Below, one piece after another: positions 8,843 to 16,369 of a DNA stretch of 23,536 nucleotides; positions within the stretch are counted from its first letter, which is position 1; every line of letters starts with the position of its first letter. The position numbers and the translations under genes are program-made. The notes beneath the pieces are model-generated. The model saw nothing but the letters and a program-made list of their open reading frames with translations. It was not told where the DNA came from and did no database searches. The stretch is from a virus: positions 1-23,536 of the IMG/VR virus record IMGVR_UViG_3300022833_000344. One strand, given 5' to 3'.

Positions 8843-9398
8843 GCACATTGGAAAAACTGCAGGAATAGATTGGAATGCTATTATTGACCTCTGTAAAAAT
8901 AGCAACGGAGATCATAACACGGTAACTAGTGTGGTTGACCGTAGCGAGGCCGAAGCAGATGGTCCGTTGCTAAAATCATATCGAGAAATTATTTCTACAT
9001 GGCAAAAAGCAAAATACGATTTAAATCTGATTGAATGGTGGGATTATTATCCTGGAGAACATTTTGATATAAGCGTACAAGACAGATTTGCAGAAATTGT
9101 AAATGCTGATCCTCTGCGTGTATTTGTGTCTGAAGTAATGCCCGGACACAGTGTCCCGTATCATTGGGATGTTGAAGATAAAGAAGAGGAGTGGCTAGCA
9201 CAAGGCAAACTTGTTCGATATGTTTGTTTTATGGATAAACCTAAATTTGCACAGGTTCTTATACTACAAGACCACTGCTTCTATAATATAGATCAAGGCG
9301 AAATATATCAGTGGGATGATTATAGAAATTTCCATGCAGGAACTAATGCTGGAGAAGGCCCATATTATCTTTTTCATTTTTTAGGAAGACCGCGATGA
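8835..9398 (+). CDS. Hydroxylase-like DSBH protein, tandem copy A
   Basis: A 187-residue protein with H110-W-D112 and distal H167 (NFHAGTN), the metal triad of 2OG-Fe(II) beta-hydroxylase-like proteins. The position ten residues after the distal His, normally Arg or Lys for binding 2-oxoglutarate, is Y177. It is a clear tandem paralogue of the next gene: both share WD-X3-PG-X-H-[FY]-D-X-SVQD and the PGH...HWDV block. ATG 8835 overlaps the kinase-fold gene by 8 bases and is preferred over 8808. The missing anchor suggests changed co-substrate use or loss of activity. The family is fairly certain, the activity not. Confidence 0.72.
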   Translation: MPKHIGKTAGIDWNAIIDLCKNSNGDHNTVTSVVDRSEAEADGPLLKSYREIISTWQKAKYDLNLIEWWDYYPGEHFDISVQDRFAEIVNADPLRVFVSEVMPGHSVPYHWDVEDKEEEWLAQGKLVRYVCFMDKPKFAQVLILQDHCFYNIDQGEIYQWDDYRNFHAGTNAGEGPYYLFHFLGRPR

Positions 9399-9967
9399 TT
9401 AAATTTTTAGGAAATACAAGTTTGCTAATAAACTGGGACGATGTCATTGCCGATCTAGAGAGATGCGATTATGGAAGTCATCCAGGAAATGAGCCTATTT
9501 CAGACACGGGCCCTACACACAAAACAGGTGATCCTATTCCGTTGTTAACTCAAGTTACAGATATCTGGAACAAAGAAGGATATAAAACTGTTGAGACAGG
9601 CGGTACAGTACGATGGGATATGTTTTTTCCCGGAAAGCATTACGACCAAAGTGTTCAAGATAAATTTTGCGAAATGTTTGAACTTACACCTAACTCAACT
9701 TCTTGGATTAGTAGAATATGGCCAGGGCACCAAGCACCGATACATTGGGATGTACACGACGAAGAAGAAGAATTATTAAAAAAACCCGACGCTCTACGCT
9801 GGCACTGTCATATTGGTAAACCAGCATTTGGACATGTATTTGTATGCGAGAATGAAATATTCTATAATAGGCAACAGGGAGACGCATTCCAGTGGGATTC
9901 CCGTCGCTACTGGCATGCAGGATCTAATTGTGGATTAGTTCCTAAATATTTGTTCAATCTTTGGTAA
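9395..9967 (+). CDS. Hydroxylase-like DSBH protein, tandem copy B
   Basis: A 190-residue 2OG-Fe(II) hydroxylase-like protein with H117-W-D119, distal H174 (YWHAGSN) and K184 ten residues later, so the complete triad plus a likely 2-oxoglutarate anchor is present, unlike its tandem neighbour. The two overlap by ATGA and share blocks over most of their length, indicating duplication followed by divergence. The first 60 residues differ most and may set substrate choice. The stop and the next start are interlocked as TAATG, implying translational coupling. Substrate unknown. Confidence 0.76.
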   Translation: MIKFLGNTSLLINWDDVIADLERCDYGSHPGNEPISDTGPTHKTGDPIPLLTQVTDIWNKEGYKTVETGGTVRWDMFFPGKHYDQSVQDKFCEMFELTPNSTSWISRIWPGHQAPIHWDVHDEEEELLKKPDALRWHCHIGKPAFGHVFVCENEIFYNRQQGDAFQWDSRRYWHAGSNCGLVPKYLFNLW

Positions 9968-11004
9968 TGAGTATGGAAACAGGAATAGTACAATGGTACA
10001 ATGATGCCAAAGGATTCGGATTTGTAAAAACAGATGTTGGCGATCAAATTATTTGTGAAAAATGGCATCTTACACACGAACCTAAAACTCTAAAGGAAAG
10101 ACAACGTATTAGCTTTAGAAGAGACCAATGGCAAGGTAGAGATGTTGCAAGAGAAATAACAGTATTAGAAAATGATGCTATCACTGCTCCTCTTCTTAAT
10201 ATGAATCAAGGTAAAGTTTATAGTAAATTTCCTTTAATTATTGTATTTGAAAATGCAGTTTCAGAAGAAATATGCGATGAGATAATGGCAAAGCATCTTG
10301 CCGACGGAATGAACTTTGACGCAGGAAAGCAGTCACGTCGAGAAAGTTATACGCAGGTAACAGAAGATGTGGAACAACGCGGTATTAGTTTGGGAATGGA
10401 TCCACATCACTACAACATTATTGCAAATAGCATCGTGGACAACTGTGGGTTTCCTCATTCATTTATTGAAGCAATTGATATTTACAATTACGATACTGGA
10501 AGATATTTAGACTTGCATCACGATTATCCTTATTTTCCAGACAAGATTAACTATTACTCACACGGTAATAATGATAGAGTTGGTACTAGTATTTTATATC
10601 TAAATGATGATTACAAAGGCGGCACTACATATTTTCCTAAATTAGGTGTAGATATAAAACCTAAAAAAGGAAGTATGCTGTATTTTAAACAGTGCTATGA
10701 TGAACCTACAAATTGGAGTACTATACACGAGAGTACAAAAATTATCGAAGGAACTAAGTGGATTGCTAGTTGTTTCTTTAGTGAAAGAGAGCGAGTAGGA
10801 TACACGAATAGAGAGGACTTTATGCTAGAAGAAAATCCAACATTTACAGAACTGTTTTATGTTAAGAAGTTTATGGAGATACAGAGAGGCAATGTACAGC
10901 TATATCGCAAACTTAAAAATTTAGAAGAAAGTGACTTGCGAACAGTAATTGAAAGTAAATTGGGTGTAGACTTCTTTAATAACCTAGACGACTTAATAAA
11001 GTGA
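9967..11004 (+). CDS. Cold-shock domain fused to prolyl-4-hydroxylase-like oxygenase
   Basis: A 345-residue two-domain protein. Residues 1-70 match a cold-shock domain: ETGIVQWYNDAKGFGFVKTD contains the RNP1 motif KGFGFV, and a later LKERQRISF strand and DVAREITVL end the barrel; the RNP2 position (usually VFVH) is replaced by IICEKWHL. Residues 90-275 match prolyl-4-hydroxylase: H184-H-D186, distal H254 and K264 ten residues later, with GGTTYFP and KKGSMLYF strands. Cold-shock domains bind single-stranded nucleic acid, so RNA-guided or ribosome-associated hydroxylation is possible. ATG 9967 (TAATG overlap) is preferred to TTG 9961. Both domains are recognised confidently; the combined role is unknown. 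Confidence 0.85.
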   Translation: MSMETGIVQWYNDAKGFGFVKTDVGDQIICEKWHLTHEPKTLKERQRISFRRDQWQGRDVAREITVLENDAITAPLLNMNQGKVYSKFPLIIVFENAVSEEICDEIMAKHLADGMNFDAGKQSRRESYTQVTEDVEQRGISLGMDPHHYNIIANSIVDNCGFPHSFIEAIDIYNYDTGRYLDLHHDYPYFPDKINYYSHGNNDRVGTSILYLNDDYKGGTTYFPKLGVDIKPKKGSMLYFKQCYDEPTNWSTIHESTKIIEGTKWIASCFFSERERVGYTNREDFMLEENPTFTELFYVKKFMEIQRGNVQLYRKLKNLEESDLRTVIESKLGVDFFNNLDDLIK

Positions 11005-11444
11005 AATTTTATATAACTGGTAGTACACGGGGACTAGGAAAATATCTAGCAGAACACTTTAATTGCGAGTGCTTAGATCGACCAATTGATTTGAATATGG
11101 ATATAAACTCAGTTGCCGACAGTATAGAAGAAGGCAGTACTGTAATATTAAACGCTCATGCTTCACAGCTAGAATATGTGCATAAGTTAAAAGACAAGTG
11201 TAAATTAGTTATTTGCGGAAGTGTTGCCGCAGTAAATACTGATCCTACTATGACGGAATATAGCGAACAAAAGTATAATTTAGAAAAAACAGTAACTAAA
11301 CTAGCATTAGAAAGTAAGTATCCGATATTGTATTTGAGGTTAACTAGCAGCAGTTATAGGAACGAGCACCTAATTGCTAAAAGCATACAATTTTGGATAG
11401 ATACTCCAGACGTTACATTTATAGGATATAATATTAATGAGTGA
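11001..11444 (+). CDS. Minimal SDR-like protein (GTG start)
   Basis: A 147-residue short-chain dehydrogenase-like protein, well below the usual 230-260 residues. It keeps TGSTRGLGK near the N-terminus (dinucleotide-binding), a serine in VICGSVAA and the YxxxK pair in EYSEQKYNL, then stops soon after, so the C-terminal substrate-binding region is missing. GTG at 11001 is read as the start because GTGA overlaps the previous stop; no ATG is available upstream. It is followed by a second SDR overlapping by 8 bases; the two may form a heterodimer. Reductase or dehydrogenase activity is plausible but the truncation leaves doubt. Confidence 0.72.
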   Translation: MKFYITGSTRGLGKYLAEHFNCECLDRPIDLNMDINSVADSIEEGSTVILNAHASQLEYVHKLKDKCKLVICGSVAAVNTDPTMTEYSEQKYNLEKTVTKLALESKYPILYLRLTSSSYRNEHLIAKSIQFWIDTPDVTFIGYNINE

Positions 11445-12039
11445 AAAGAAAATTATAATCACTGGTCACACTAGTGGAATTGGTAAAGCAATTTACGACA
11501 AGTTTAAAGAGATAAGTTGTAGAGAAATTGTAGGTATGAGCCGTAGCAACGGGTATGACATTGAAAAAGACTTTGATAAAATTGTAGAAGAGGCAACTGG
11601 CGCAGAAATCTTTATCAATAATGCATATCGTGATAGCCAACAACTTAAACTAGTTGACGCACTAAAAGACAAAGTTGACATGATGGTGGTTATGGGCAGT
11701 GTTAGCCGATTCTATCCAGAACTTATTCCCACTAACTATGTACACGACAAACAAGCTCTAGCAGAAGCATGTAGACTTATTAGTTTGAATCCGACCGGTA
11801 TTCCTCTATTACACTTAGATTTGGGATTCATTGAGGGAACGGAACTTAATAGCAATGATCCAACAGCCTTTACTAGTGACTACACTACCACTAAAGAAGA
11901 TATAGTTGATACAATTATATTTTGGGCAGGTAAACCGTCAATTAGACAAGTTGAGTTTAGATGGAAATTAACATCTCATGTTAAGTCAGAATTAGAGCGT
12001 ATCAATCCTAACTTAGATCCATCGAGGATACAGATTTAA
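11437..12039 (+). CDS. SDR-family oxidoreductase
   Basis: A 200-residue short-chain dehydrogenase. It has TGHTSGIGK for dinucleotide binding near the N-terminus, an INNAY strand (the NNA motif), serine in VMGSVSR and the catalytic pair YVHDK. It is shorter than typical SDRs but longer than its upstream neighbour, whose order of motifs it shares. NAD(P)-dependent reduction or oxidation of an alcohol or carbonyl is expected, substrate unknown. It closes the plus-strand operon, and its last 27 coding bases overlap those of the convergent gene. Confidence 0.82.
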   Translation: MSEKKIIITGHTSGIGKAIYDKFKEISCREIVGMSRSNGYDIEKDFDKIVEEATGAEIFINNAYRDSQQLKLVDALKDKVDMMVVMGSVSRFYPELIPTNYVHDKQALAEACRLISLNPTGIPLLHLDLGFIEGTELNSNDPTAFTSDYTTTKEDIVDTIIFWAGKPSIRQVEFRWKLTSHVKSELERINPNLDPSRIQI

Positions 12040-12570
12040 GTTTTCTAAAAACTTATCAGGATGTATTTGCCACACGGTTTGATCTGTGTTTCGATAATGT
12101 GCTTCTTTAATTTTTGTAACAATACCTAGTTTTTCTAATGTAGGAAAATAGTAACTATGGACTAGGCGTTGACTAGCTTCTTTTGAAGTATTGCTAGTTG
12201 CATACATGTTGCCATGCCCTGCCCATTTAATGCATTGCGGAAGTAAAAATTGATCTGTTAGATTTTGATGTTCCGCAATTAACCGTTTGGGAGTAATTAA
12301 TCCTTTACTGGGTCTTGATTCGGCAAATGTACAGACTCTTGTAAGTATCCTATAACTGTTAGGGCCCATTACGCCGTCAAAACTGTGTGCAGCAACACTG
12401 CCTATTGCTCGATCATTATCATATAATATCCAAGCAGACCATTCTTTCTCGTTCCGAAAGCAGTCTATCATCGCCTTCTGACTTGAATTATTTACAAATC
12501 CTCTACGAGCAGCTTCTGAATAAAATTCAGTTAAGTCTAAACTCGGAGTCCACTCTATTACCTTATGCAT
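12013..12570 (-). CDS. GNAT-like protein (putative acetyltransferase)
   Basis: A 185-residue protein resembling GNAT acetyltransferases: an N-terminal helix pair, then SAWILYDNDRAIGSVAAHSF, like the usual strand-turn-strand with the V/I-G motif. I cannot see a clear acetyl-CoA Q/RxxGxG/A loop, so the assignment is tentative. ATG 12570 gives an 8-base overlap with the upstream kinase-fold gene and is preferred over 12627. The partnership with the kinase-fold gene in a two-gene divergent operon is the main clue to its role. It could be a hypothetical of another fold. Confidence 0.5.
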   Translation of the reverse strand: MHKVIEWTPSLDLTEFYSEAARRGFVNNSSQKAMIDCFRNEKEWSAWILYDNDRAIGSVAAHSFDGVMGPNSYRILTRVCTFAESRPSKGLITPKRLIAEHQNLTDQFLLPQCIKWAGHGNMYATSNTSKEASQRLVHSYYFPTLEKLGIVTKIKEAHYRNTDQTVWQIHPDKFLENLNLYPRWI

Positions 12571-13258
12571 AGATTGCTTTTGCTTCTTCCATAACATCAT
12601 CCGGAAAGTTAGTTTTAAAACTTTCAAATGCCAGCATTTGTATTTGCTTATGCGGAGTTGGCATATCTACATCTAGTCCCATAGCAGACATTTTAGGAAA
12701 CAAGTCTGCTTGTCTATCTTCACTGATATGACTCATTACACTACGCAAACTAATCATGGGATCGATATCTCTATAGCAGAAAAAATAATTAATACTTTTA
12801 AGTTTTCCATCTACAACAAAGTAACTACTAGGATGCAAGCTGTACTTGTAAATGCCTAAAGACTTGTGAGCTCGAAAAATGTCTAACATTTGTTCGCGCC
12901 AATTAGGAAGTATATTATCGTATGTACAGTTATTGTCCAATGTTTGTTGCCAAAAATCTACACCTTGTACTTCCATGTAGAGCTTTTTAGAATACATATC
13001 TACCTGTGTAATGTTTGGAATCATATCTGGGAACTTGTTCCGCATCTGTGTAATGTGATTTACTTCTCGCATCCACTTTTCTTCCATCAGTGACGGATTG
13101 ACTACTTGGTTCTGACCTTTATGATACTCAGTGTCATTAACATAGTGTTGACAGAATAAAGTTTTAGACTTATTAATCAAACTAGTGTAAATTAGATTGT
13201 TACGGCAAAGGCCCTTGTCTGGCACGTTATTGTAGTAGTAATCAAACTCGGTGTTCAT
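12563..13258 (-). CDS. Kinase-fold protein, probable pseudokinase (copy 2)
   Basis: A 231-residue paralogue of the protein at 8144-8842. The catalytic-loop region YSLHPSSYFVVDGKLKSINY (139-158) lines up well with the APH/kinase pattern D-L-H-P-G-N-I-L-V-D...I-D-F, but the catalytic Asp is S140, the metal Asn is S145 and the second metal Asp is N157. Loss of all three strongly suggests a pseudokinase that binds rather than phosphorylates. A helix with EEKWMREVNHI precedes PNITQVDMYSKKLYMEV, like the hinge strand. Start 13258 is chosen because it sits 5 bases after the GATAAGTA box, while 13264 lies inside it. The fold is inferred by pattern. Confidence 0.55.
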   Translation of the reverse strand: MNTEFDYYYNNVPDKGLCRNNLIYTSLINKSKTLFCQHYVNDTEYHKGQNQVVNPSLMEEKWMREVNHITQMRNKFPDMIPNITQVDMYSKKLYMEVQGVDFWQQTLDNNCTYDNILPNWREQMLDIFRAHKSLGIYKYSLHPSSYFVVDGKLKSINYFFCYRDIDPMISLRSVMSHISEDRQADLFPKMSAMGLDVDMPTPHKQIQMLAFESFKTNFPDDVMEEAKAIYA

Positions 13259-13263
13259 GCACA

Positions 13264-13280
13264 TACTTATCAGCTAAGTA
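13264..13280. promoter_or_regulatory. Back-to-back late-promoter-like boxes, copy 2
   Basis: TACTTATCAGCTAAGTA, with perfect 6-bp inverted arms (TACTTA/TAAGTA). The minus strand reads GATAAGTA (13271-13264), 5 bases from ATG 13258; the plus strand reads GCTAAGTA (13273-13280), 5 bases from ATG 13286. It is the second of three such divergent junctions and the most symmetrical. Promoter role inferred. Confidence 0.65.
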
Positions 13281-13285
13281 GTTAC

Positions 13286-14101
13286 ATGATACGAGGTATT
13301 GGCGGAACGCCTTATATAAATTTAGATCCTTACTTAGATATAGAAGGATTTAAAAACTTACATCCAGAAATATGTAAGGGCTTTGCTTTGGCAAGAGAGT
13401 ACGCCAAAGAAGGCACTTGGATGACTCCTGGGTTTGATTGGAAAGACTCTAGTTACACTCTGAATTGGAAACCTATTTACAAGGCATGGCAAGAATATCA
13501 AGACTTGCCGATTGACCATCCTATTAAACTAGAAGGCAATACCATATTGCCAACTAACTTCGGTGATTACAAGCAGAGAAATATTTTTACTCGTTATCTT
13601 AAAGCTACATTAGGTGCAAACGATCCTTACATTTATTACTTTTTATGGAATGAAGGCGATTGGAACGAAAGAAATGCACAACGACAAAAAACTGAAGAGT
13701 CGGTATATTTTCCAGGCATTGTTAACTGGGTAGAAAAATTGCAGACAGATGGCATAATTGATCGTATTGGTCGCGTTATATTCTTTCACTGCGATCACAA
13801 TGGCAGAGCGTTTGAACATAGAGACCTAGATGCAAACAACGGCGTACATGATGATAAGCAGTACAGTCCGCACAACGATGAATTCATACATATACGTTAT
13901 CGTACAAAGAGGGGATTTTACATTTGGGATCCCGAGAGCGAGAATAAACATTACCTAAACTGTAATGCAGCATTTTGGAATGACCAAGATTGGCATGGCG
14001 GCGAAGAATCCAAAGAAGTTGAGTACGGTCTGCGTATTGATTGTAAATTTACAGATTACTTTAGAAAAAAGATTGGTATAGGACACTTGGACCACTATTG
14101 A
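13286..14101 (+). CDS. 2OG-Fe(II) hydroxylase-like protein
   Basis: A 271-residue protein with the metal-binding pattern H178-R-D180 (FEHRDLDANN) and distal H237 (DWHGGEES); Arg250 lies 13 residues later rather than the usual 10, and Tyr occupies the +10 position. The IHIRYRTKRGFYIWD segment between them fits the central strands of the barrel. The N-terminal 150 residues are unrecognised. No clear ribosome binding site precedes the ATG, which lies 5 bases after the divergent box. It interlocks with the next gene as TGATG. Membership in the beta-hydroxylase group is moderately supported. Confidence 0.65.
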   Translation: MIRGIGGTPYINLDPYLDIEGFKNLHPEICKGFALAREYAKEGTWMTPGFDWKDSSYTLNWKPIYKAWQEYQDLPIDHPIKLEGNTILPTNFGDYKQRNIFTRYLKATLGANDPYIYYFLWNEGDWNERNAQRQKTEESVYFPGIVNWVEKLQTDGIIDRIGRVIFFHCDHNGRAFEHRDLDANNGVHDDKQYSPHNDEFIHIRYRTKRGFYIWDPESENKHYLNCNAAFWNDQDWHGGEESKEVEYGLRIDCKFTDYFRKKIGIGHLDHY

Positions 14102-14592
14102 TGGAATACGTTGGCAACTTTAATTTTATGCAGGATGAATGGCTAGAAGAAATACTGTCAACTGAAGGACAAGCTCGTCCTAGAGATTGGCCTCCTTCTA
14201 ATGCCGTGGAAAGTGCAGAATATGCACATTACAAAAATGCCGGATATAGCTTAGAAGCAGTTAATTGGTGGGTATATGAAAAACAAGATGTAAGTTTTGA
14301 CATTGTGCCACCTTGGACTACCAATAACTATCATTGGTGGATAACAAAATTGTACCCTGGACAATACATGCCAATGCATACCGATCCGCATACACACGAC
14401 AGTCCGTGTAAACGATATTGGATGCCGCTACAAGATTATCAACCTGGACATATCTTTATATACGAGAACAATCTAGTAAAAGATTACAAAGCAGGTGATG
14501 TGTACTCTTATATTAAATCACAGGATATGCACGGAGCTGCTAACATAGGGCATACTCCGAGGGTAGTATTACAAGTTACTGAATTTATTTAA
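14101..14592 (+). CDS. Small 2OG-Fe(II) hydroxylase-like protein
   Basis: A 163-residue protein that is almost only the barrel: H93-T-D95 (MPMHTDPHTH), distal H144 (DMHGAANIG) and R154 ten residues later, the complete set for iron and 2-oxoglutarate. It closely resembles the protein at 21822-22325 in size and motif style (KLYPGQYMPMHTD against KMLPGMILPYHTD). ATG 14101 is chosen over the in-frame TTG at 14098 because of the TGATG interlock. Its last 24 bases overlap the convergent gene. Substrate unknown; the compact form suggests a small-molecule or exposed-residue target. Confidence 0.78.
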   Translation: MEYVGNFNFMQDEWLEEILSTEGQARPRDWPPSNAVESAEYAHYKNAGYSLEAVNWWVYEKQDVSFDIVPPWTTNNYHWWITKLYPGQYMPMHTDPHTHDSPCKRYWMPLQDYQPGHIFIYENNLVKDYKAGDVYSYIKSQDMHGAANIGHTPRVVLQVTEFI

Positions 14593-15675
14593 ATGCCCAG
14601 CATCTGCTTCCAACGAAAAATTTATAGTTATATTATTAAATTTATTTAATTTATTAACTAGATTATTTTGTGCAGTTAACCGATGCTCTAAAGAATAAAA
14701 AGCAGCAGTTCCTTCATAACAAAATATATTTGATAAATTAACTAAGGTTTTTAGATTAGGATCTATATAATTAACTAACTCTGTACTATTAAGTAAATCG
14801 GTGTTGATAAACTTATAAGTATTACTTTCTTTTCTAGGACAATGTTCTTGCCAGTAGTCTAATGCTTTTTGATTATAATCATAAAACATAACTGTGCCGT
14901 GTTCGACTAAATCTAGATATAGTGTGCCACTTGCCGGTAACACTAGTTGCTCGTACCGTTCAGTTATTCCGGATGAGTGTTCTGTATTTGCAGTGTGAAC
15001 AAACTCTTCTTTACAATACTCGACCTTATAACCAATGTATATTGCTTCCTTATAATAATCCTGTTCACTTTCTGGATAGTAATGCTTCTTATTATACCTA
15101 ATGCTTTCATTAAACACCAGCACTGGCAAATTGTTTTCAAATGCTATTCTTAGCAAGTTCCAACCGTGACATCGATTAGCATATCTATGTTCTTGTGTGC
15201 CGCTGTTTACAAACTTAGGAGTGTAGTCATCATGCCAGTTCTCTGCACTGCGTCTAGGTTCTGTCTGAGTATGTGGCATGCACTTTTCTAATACGCCTAC
15301 TGTAGGGTGTTGTAGTGCGTTGTAATGCGCCATGTTAACTACGTAGCACTGATGATGTAGTTCGTAGTAAGCATCGTACATTGTTCTGTCTAGTACGTGT
15401 CCTGCAACAAAGAACTCTTTATTCACTAGTTCCTCGAGAGCTTCAAAAAACGCAGAACCATTGATATATTCTGTGCCCGGACTCATCACTACTGCATAGT
15501 TGTAATCTTTTACATATTGTAAAAGTTTATCTTCGTCTTGATCCAGAAATACATCATATCCTTTAGCATATAAGTTTGAAATTGTAAAGTCACAAATATT
15601 TCTAATGGTAGTTTGTATTTCGCTAGTAGCGTATGTGCTAATATCGTCCACGATACAAAACGCTATTTTAGACAT
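14569..15675 (-). CDS. Two-domain protein with methyltransferase-like C-terminus
   Basis: A 368-residue protein of uncertain function. The N-terminal half looks like an alpha/beta nucleotide-binding fold (MSKIAFCIVDD, then YAVVMSPGTEYINGSAF and FFVAGHVLDR), possibly glycosyltransferase-like. The second half contains LVLPASGTLYLDLVEHG followed by VMFYDYNQKALDYW, which fits a class I methyltransferase glycine loop and the acidic end of strand 2. Neither active site is fully diagnostic. ATG 15675 overlaps the upstream hydroxylase gene by 8 bases and is preferred over 15699. It is the second gene of a two-gene minus-strand operon. Confidence 0.5.
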   Translation of the reverse strand: MSKIAFCIVDDISTYATSEIQTTIRNICDFTISNLYAKGYDVFLDQDEDKLLQYVKDYNYAVVMSPGTEYINGSAFFEALEELVNKEFFVAGHVLDRTMYDAYYELHHQCYVVNMAHYNALQHPTVGVLEKCMPHTQTEPRRSAENWHDDYTPKFVNSGTQEHRYANRCHGWNLLRIAFENNLPVLVFNESIRYNKKHYYPESEQDYYKEAIYIGYKVEYCKEEFVHTANTEHSSGITERYEQLVLPASGTLYLDLVEHGTVMFYDYNQKALDYWQEHCPRKESNTYKFINTDLLNSTELVNYIDPNLKTLVNLSNIFCYEGTAAFYSLEHRLTAQNNLVNKLNKFNNITINFSLEADAGHLNKFSNL

Positions 15676-16330
15676 GGCTCTTTCTGTAACTTCTAGCAAT
15701 TAGTTCCACAAATTCATCTTTGTGTTTACCGGGCCTACCGTGTGCTATTAGATGTATTCTACGTTGATTAGAGTTATTAAACACACTATGGACATTGCGT
15801 ATGTTTATAATGAATGCTTTACCTTCTGAAAACGGAACGGTGCCATGCCCTTCTAAATGCATATTGCAATCATCTGGATGAATAATTGCAATATTGATTG
15901 GAACTCCAAAGTCTAACATATCTAATCCTTGCTCTCCCGGTAAGCGTCCAGGAGCGTCACTGTGTGGATTAATTTTTCCACCAGGTTCTAGTTCCATAAA
16001 CCGTATACGCCTGTAACTTTCATAAGGAAACGCTTGCCAAAACTTTTTTATACTAGGAGTGTGGTCGCTTATACTTGTCCACTTATAAGGAACATCTTCT
16101 TCTTTGGTCCAATCTCCATAGTGTGTCCATGCTCCGGTTTTCTCTACGTCAATACCGTGTATGCAACTACTGTTCCATCCTGGATGATCGTCTCCTCGAT
16201 GATTAACAAATTGCGCAGCAACAGTTTCCTGCTTCCAAGCGTCTAAATCAAACTCGATATCTAGTGCTAACCAGCCAAAATTGCTTTTGTTTAGTAACCA
16301 ATCTGCTATTTTATAATCTGCATTGTCCAT
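15668..16330 (-). CDS. Asp/Asn beta-hydroxylase-like protein
   Basis: A 220-residue protein with the best aspartyl/asparaginyl beta-hydroxylase signature in the window: H123-S-D125 in a KINPHSDAPGR context, VPINIAIIHP, a GTVPFSEGKAFIIN strand, distal H181 (RNVHSVFNNS) and R191 ten residues later. Family members hydroxylate Asp/Asn or small substrates using 2-oxoglutarate. The ATG is 5 bases after the minus-strand GATAAGTA box, with no Shine-Dalgarno site. It pairs with the two-domain protein downstream. The family is likely; the target is unknown. Confidence 0.82.
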   Translation of the reverse strand: MDNADYKIADWLLNKSNFGWLALDIEFDLDAWKQETVAAQFVNHRGDDHPGWNSSCIHGIDVEKTGAWTHYGDWTKEEDVPYKWTSISDHTPSIKKFWQAFPYESYRRIRFMELEPGGKINPHSDAPGRLPGEQGLDMLDFGVPINIAIIHPDDCNMHLEGHGTVPFSEGKAFIINIRNVHSVFNNSNQRRIHLIAHGRPGKHKDEFVELIARSYRKSHV

Positions 16331-16335
16331 ATACG

Positions 16336-16352
16336 TACTTATCTGTTAAGTG
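16336..16352. promoter_or_regulatory. Back-to-back late-promoter-like boxes, copy 3
   Basis: TACTTATCTGTTAAGTG. The minus-strand box GATAAGTA (16343-16336) lies 5 bases from ATG 16330, exactly as in copies 1 and 2. The plus-strand arm ends in G instead of A (GTTAAGTG) and is 17 bases from the next start; a separate TATAAATA further on holds the usual position. Function inferred from the repeated layout. Confidence 0.6.
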
Positions 16353-16356
16353 CGCA

Positions 16357-16364
16357 TATAAATA
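16357..16364 (+). promoter_or_regulatory. Exact T4-type late promoter box TATAAATA
   Basis: TATAAATA is identical to the T4 late -10 consensus and lies 5 bases before ATG 16370, the same spacing as the other divergent boxes. In T4, transcription begins about 6 bases after this box, so the message would start at about the initiation codon and be leaderless. AT-richness makes chance matches possible, but the position argues for use. Confidence 0.6.
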
Positions 16365-16369
16365 ATTAT

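Noticed and set aside
12038-12054. Perfect 7-bp inverted repeat AAGTTTT-CTA-AAAACTT at the convergent end of two operons
   Set aside because: The stem is nearly all A/T, there is no T-run after it, and it lies inside a coding end; too weak to call a terminator in AT-rich DNA.
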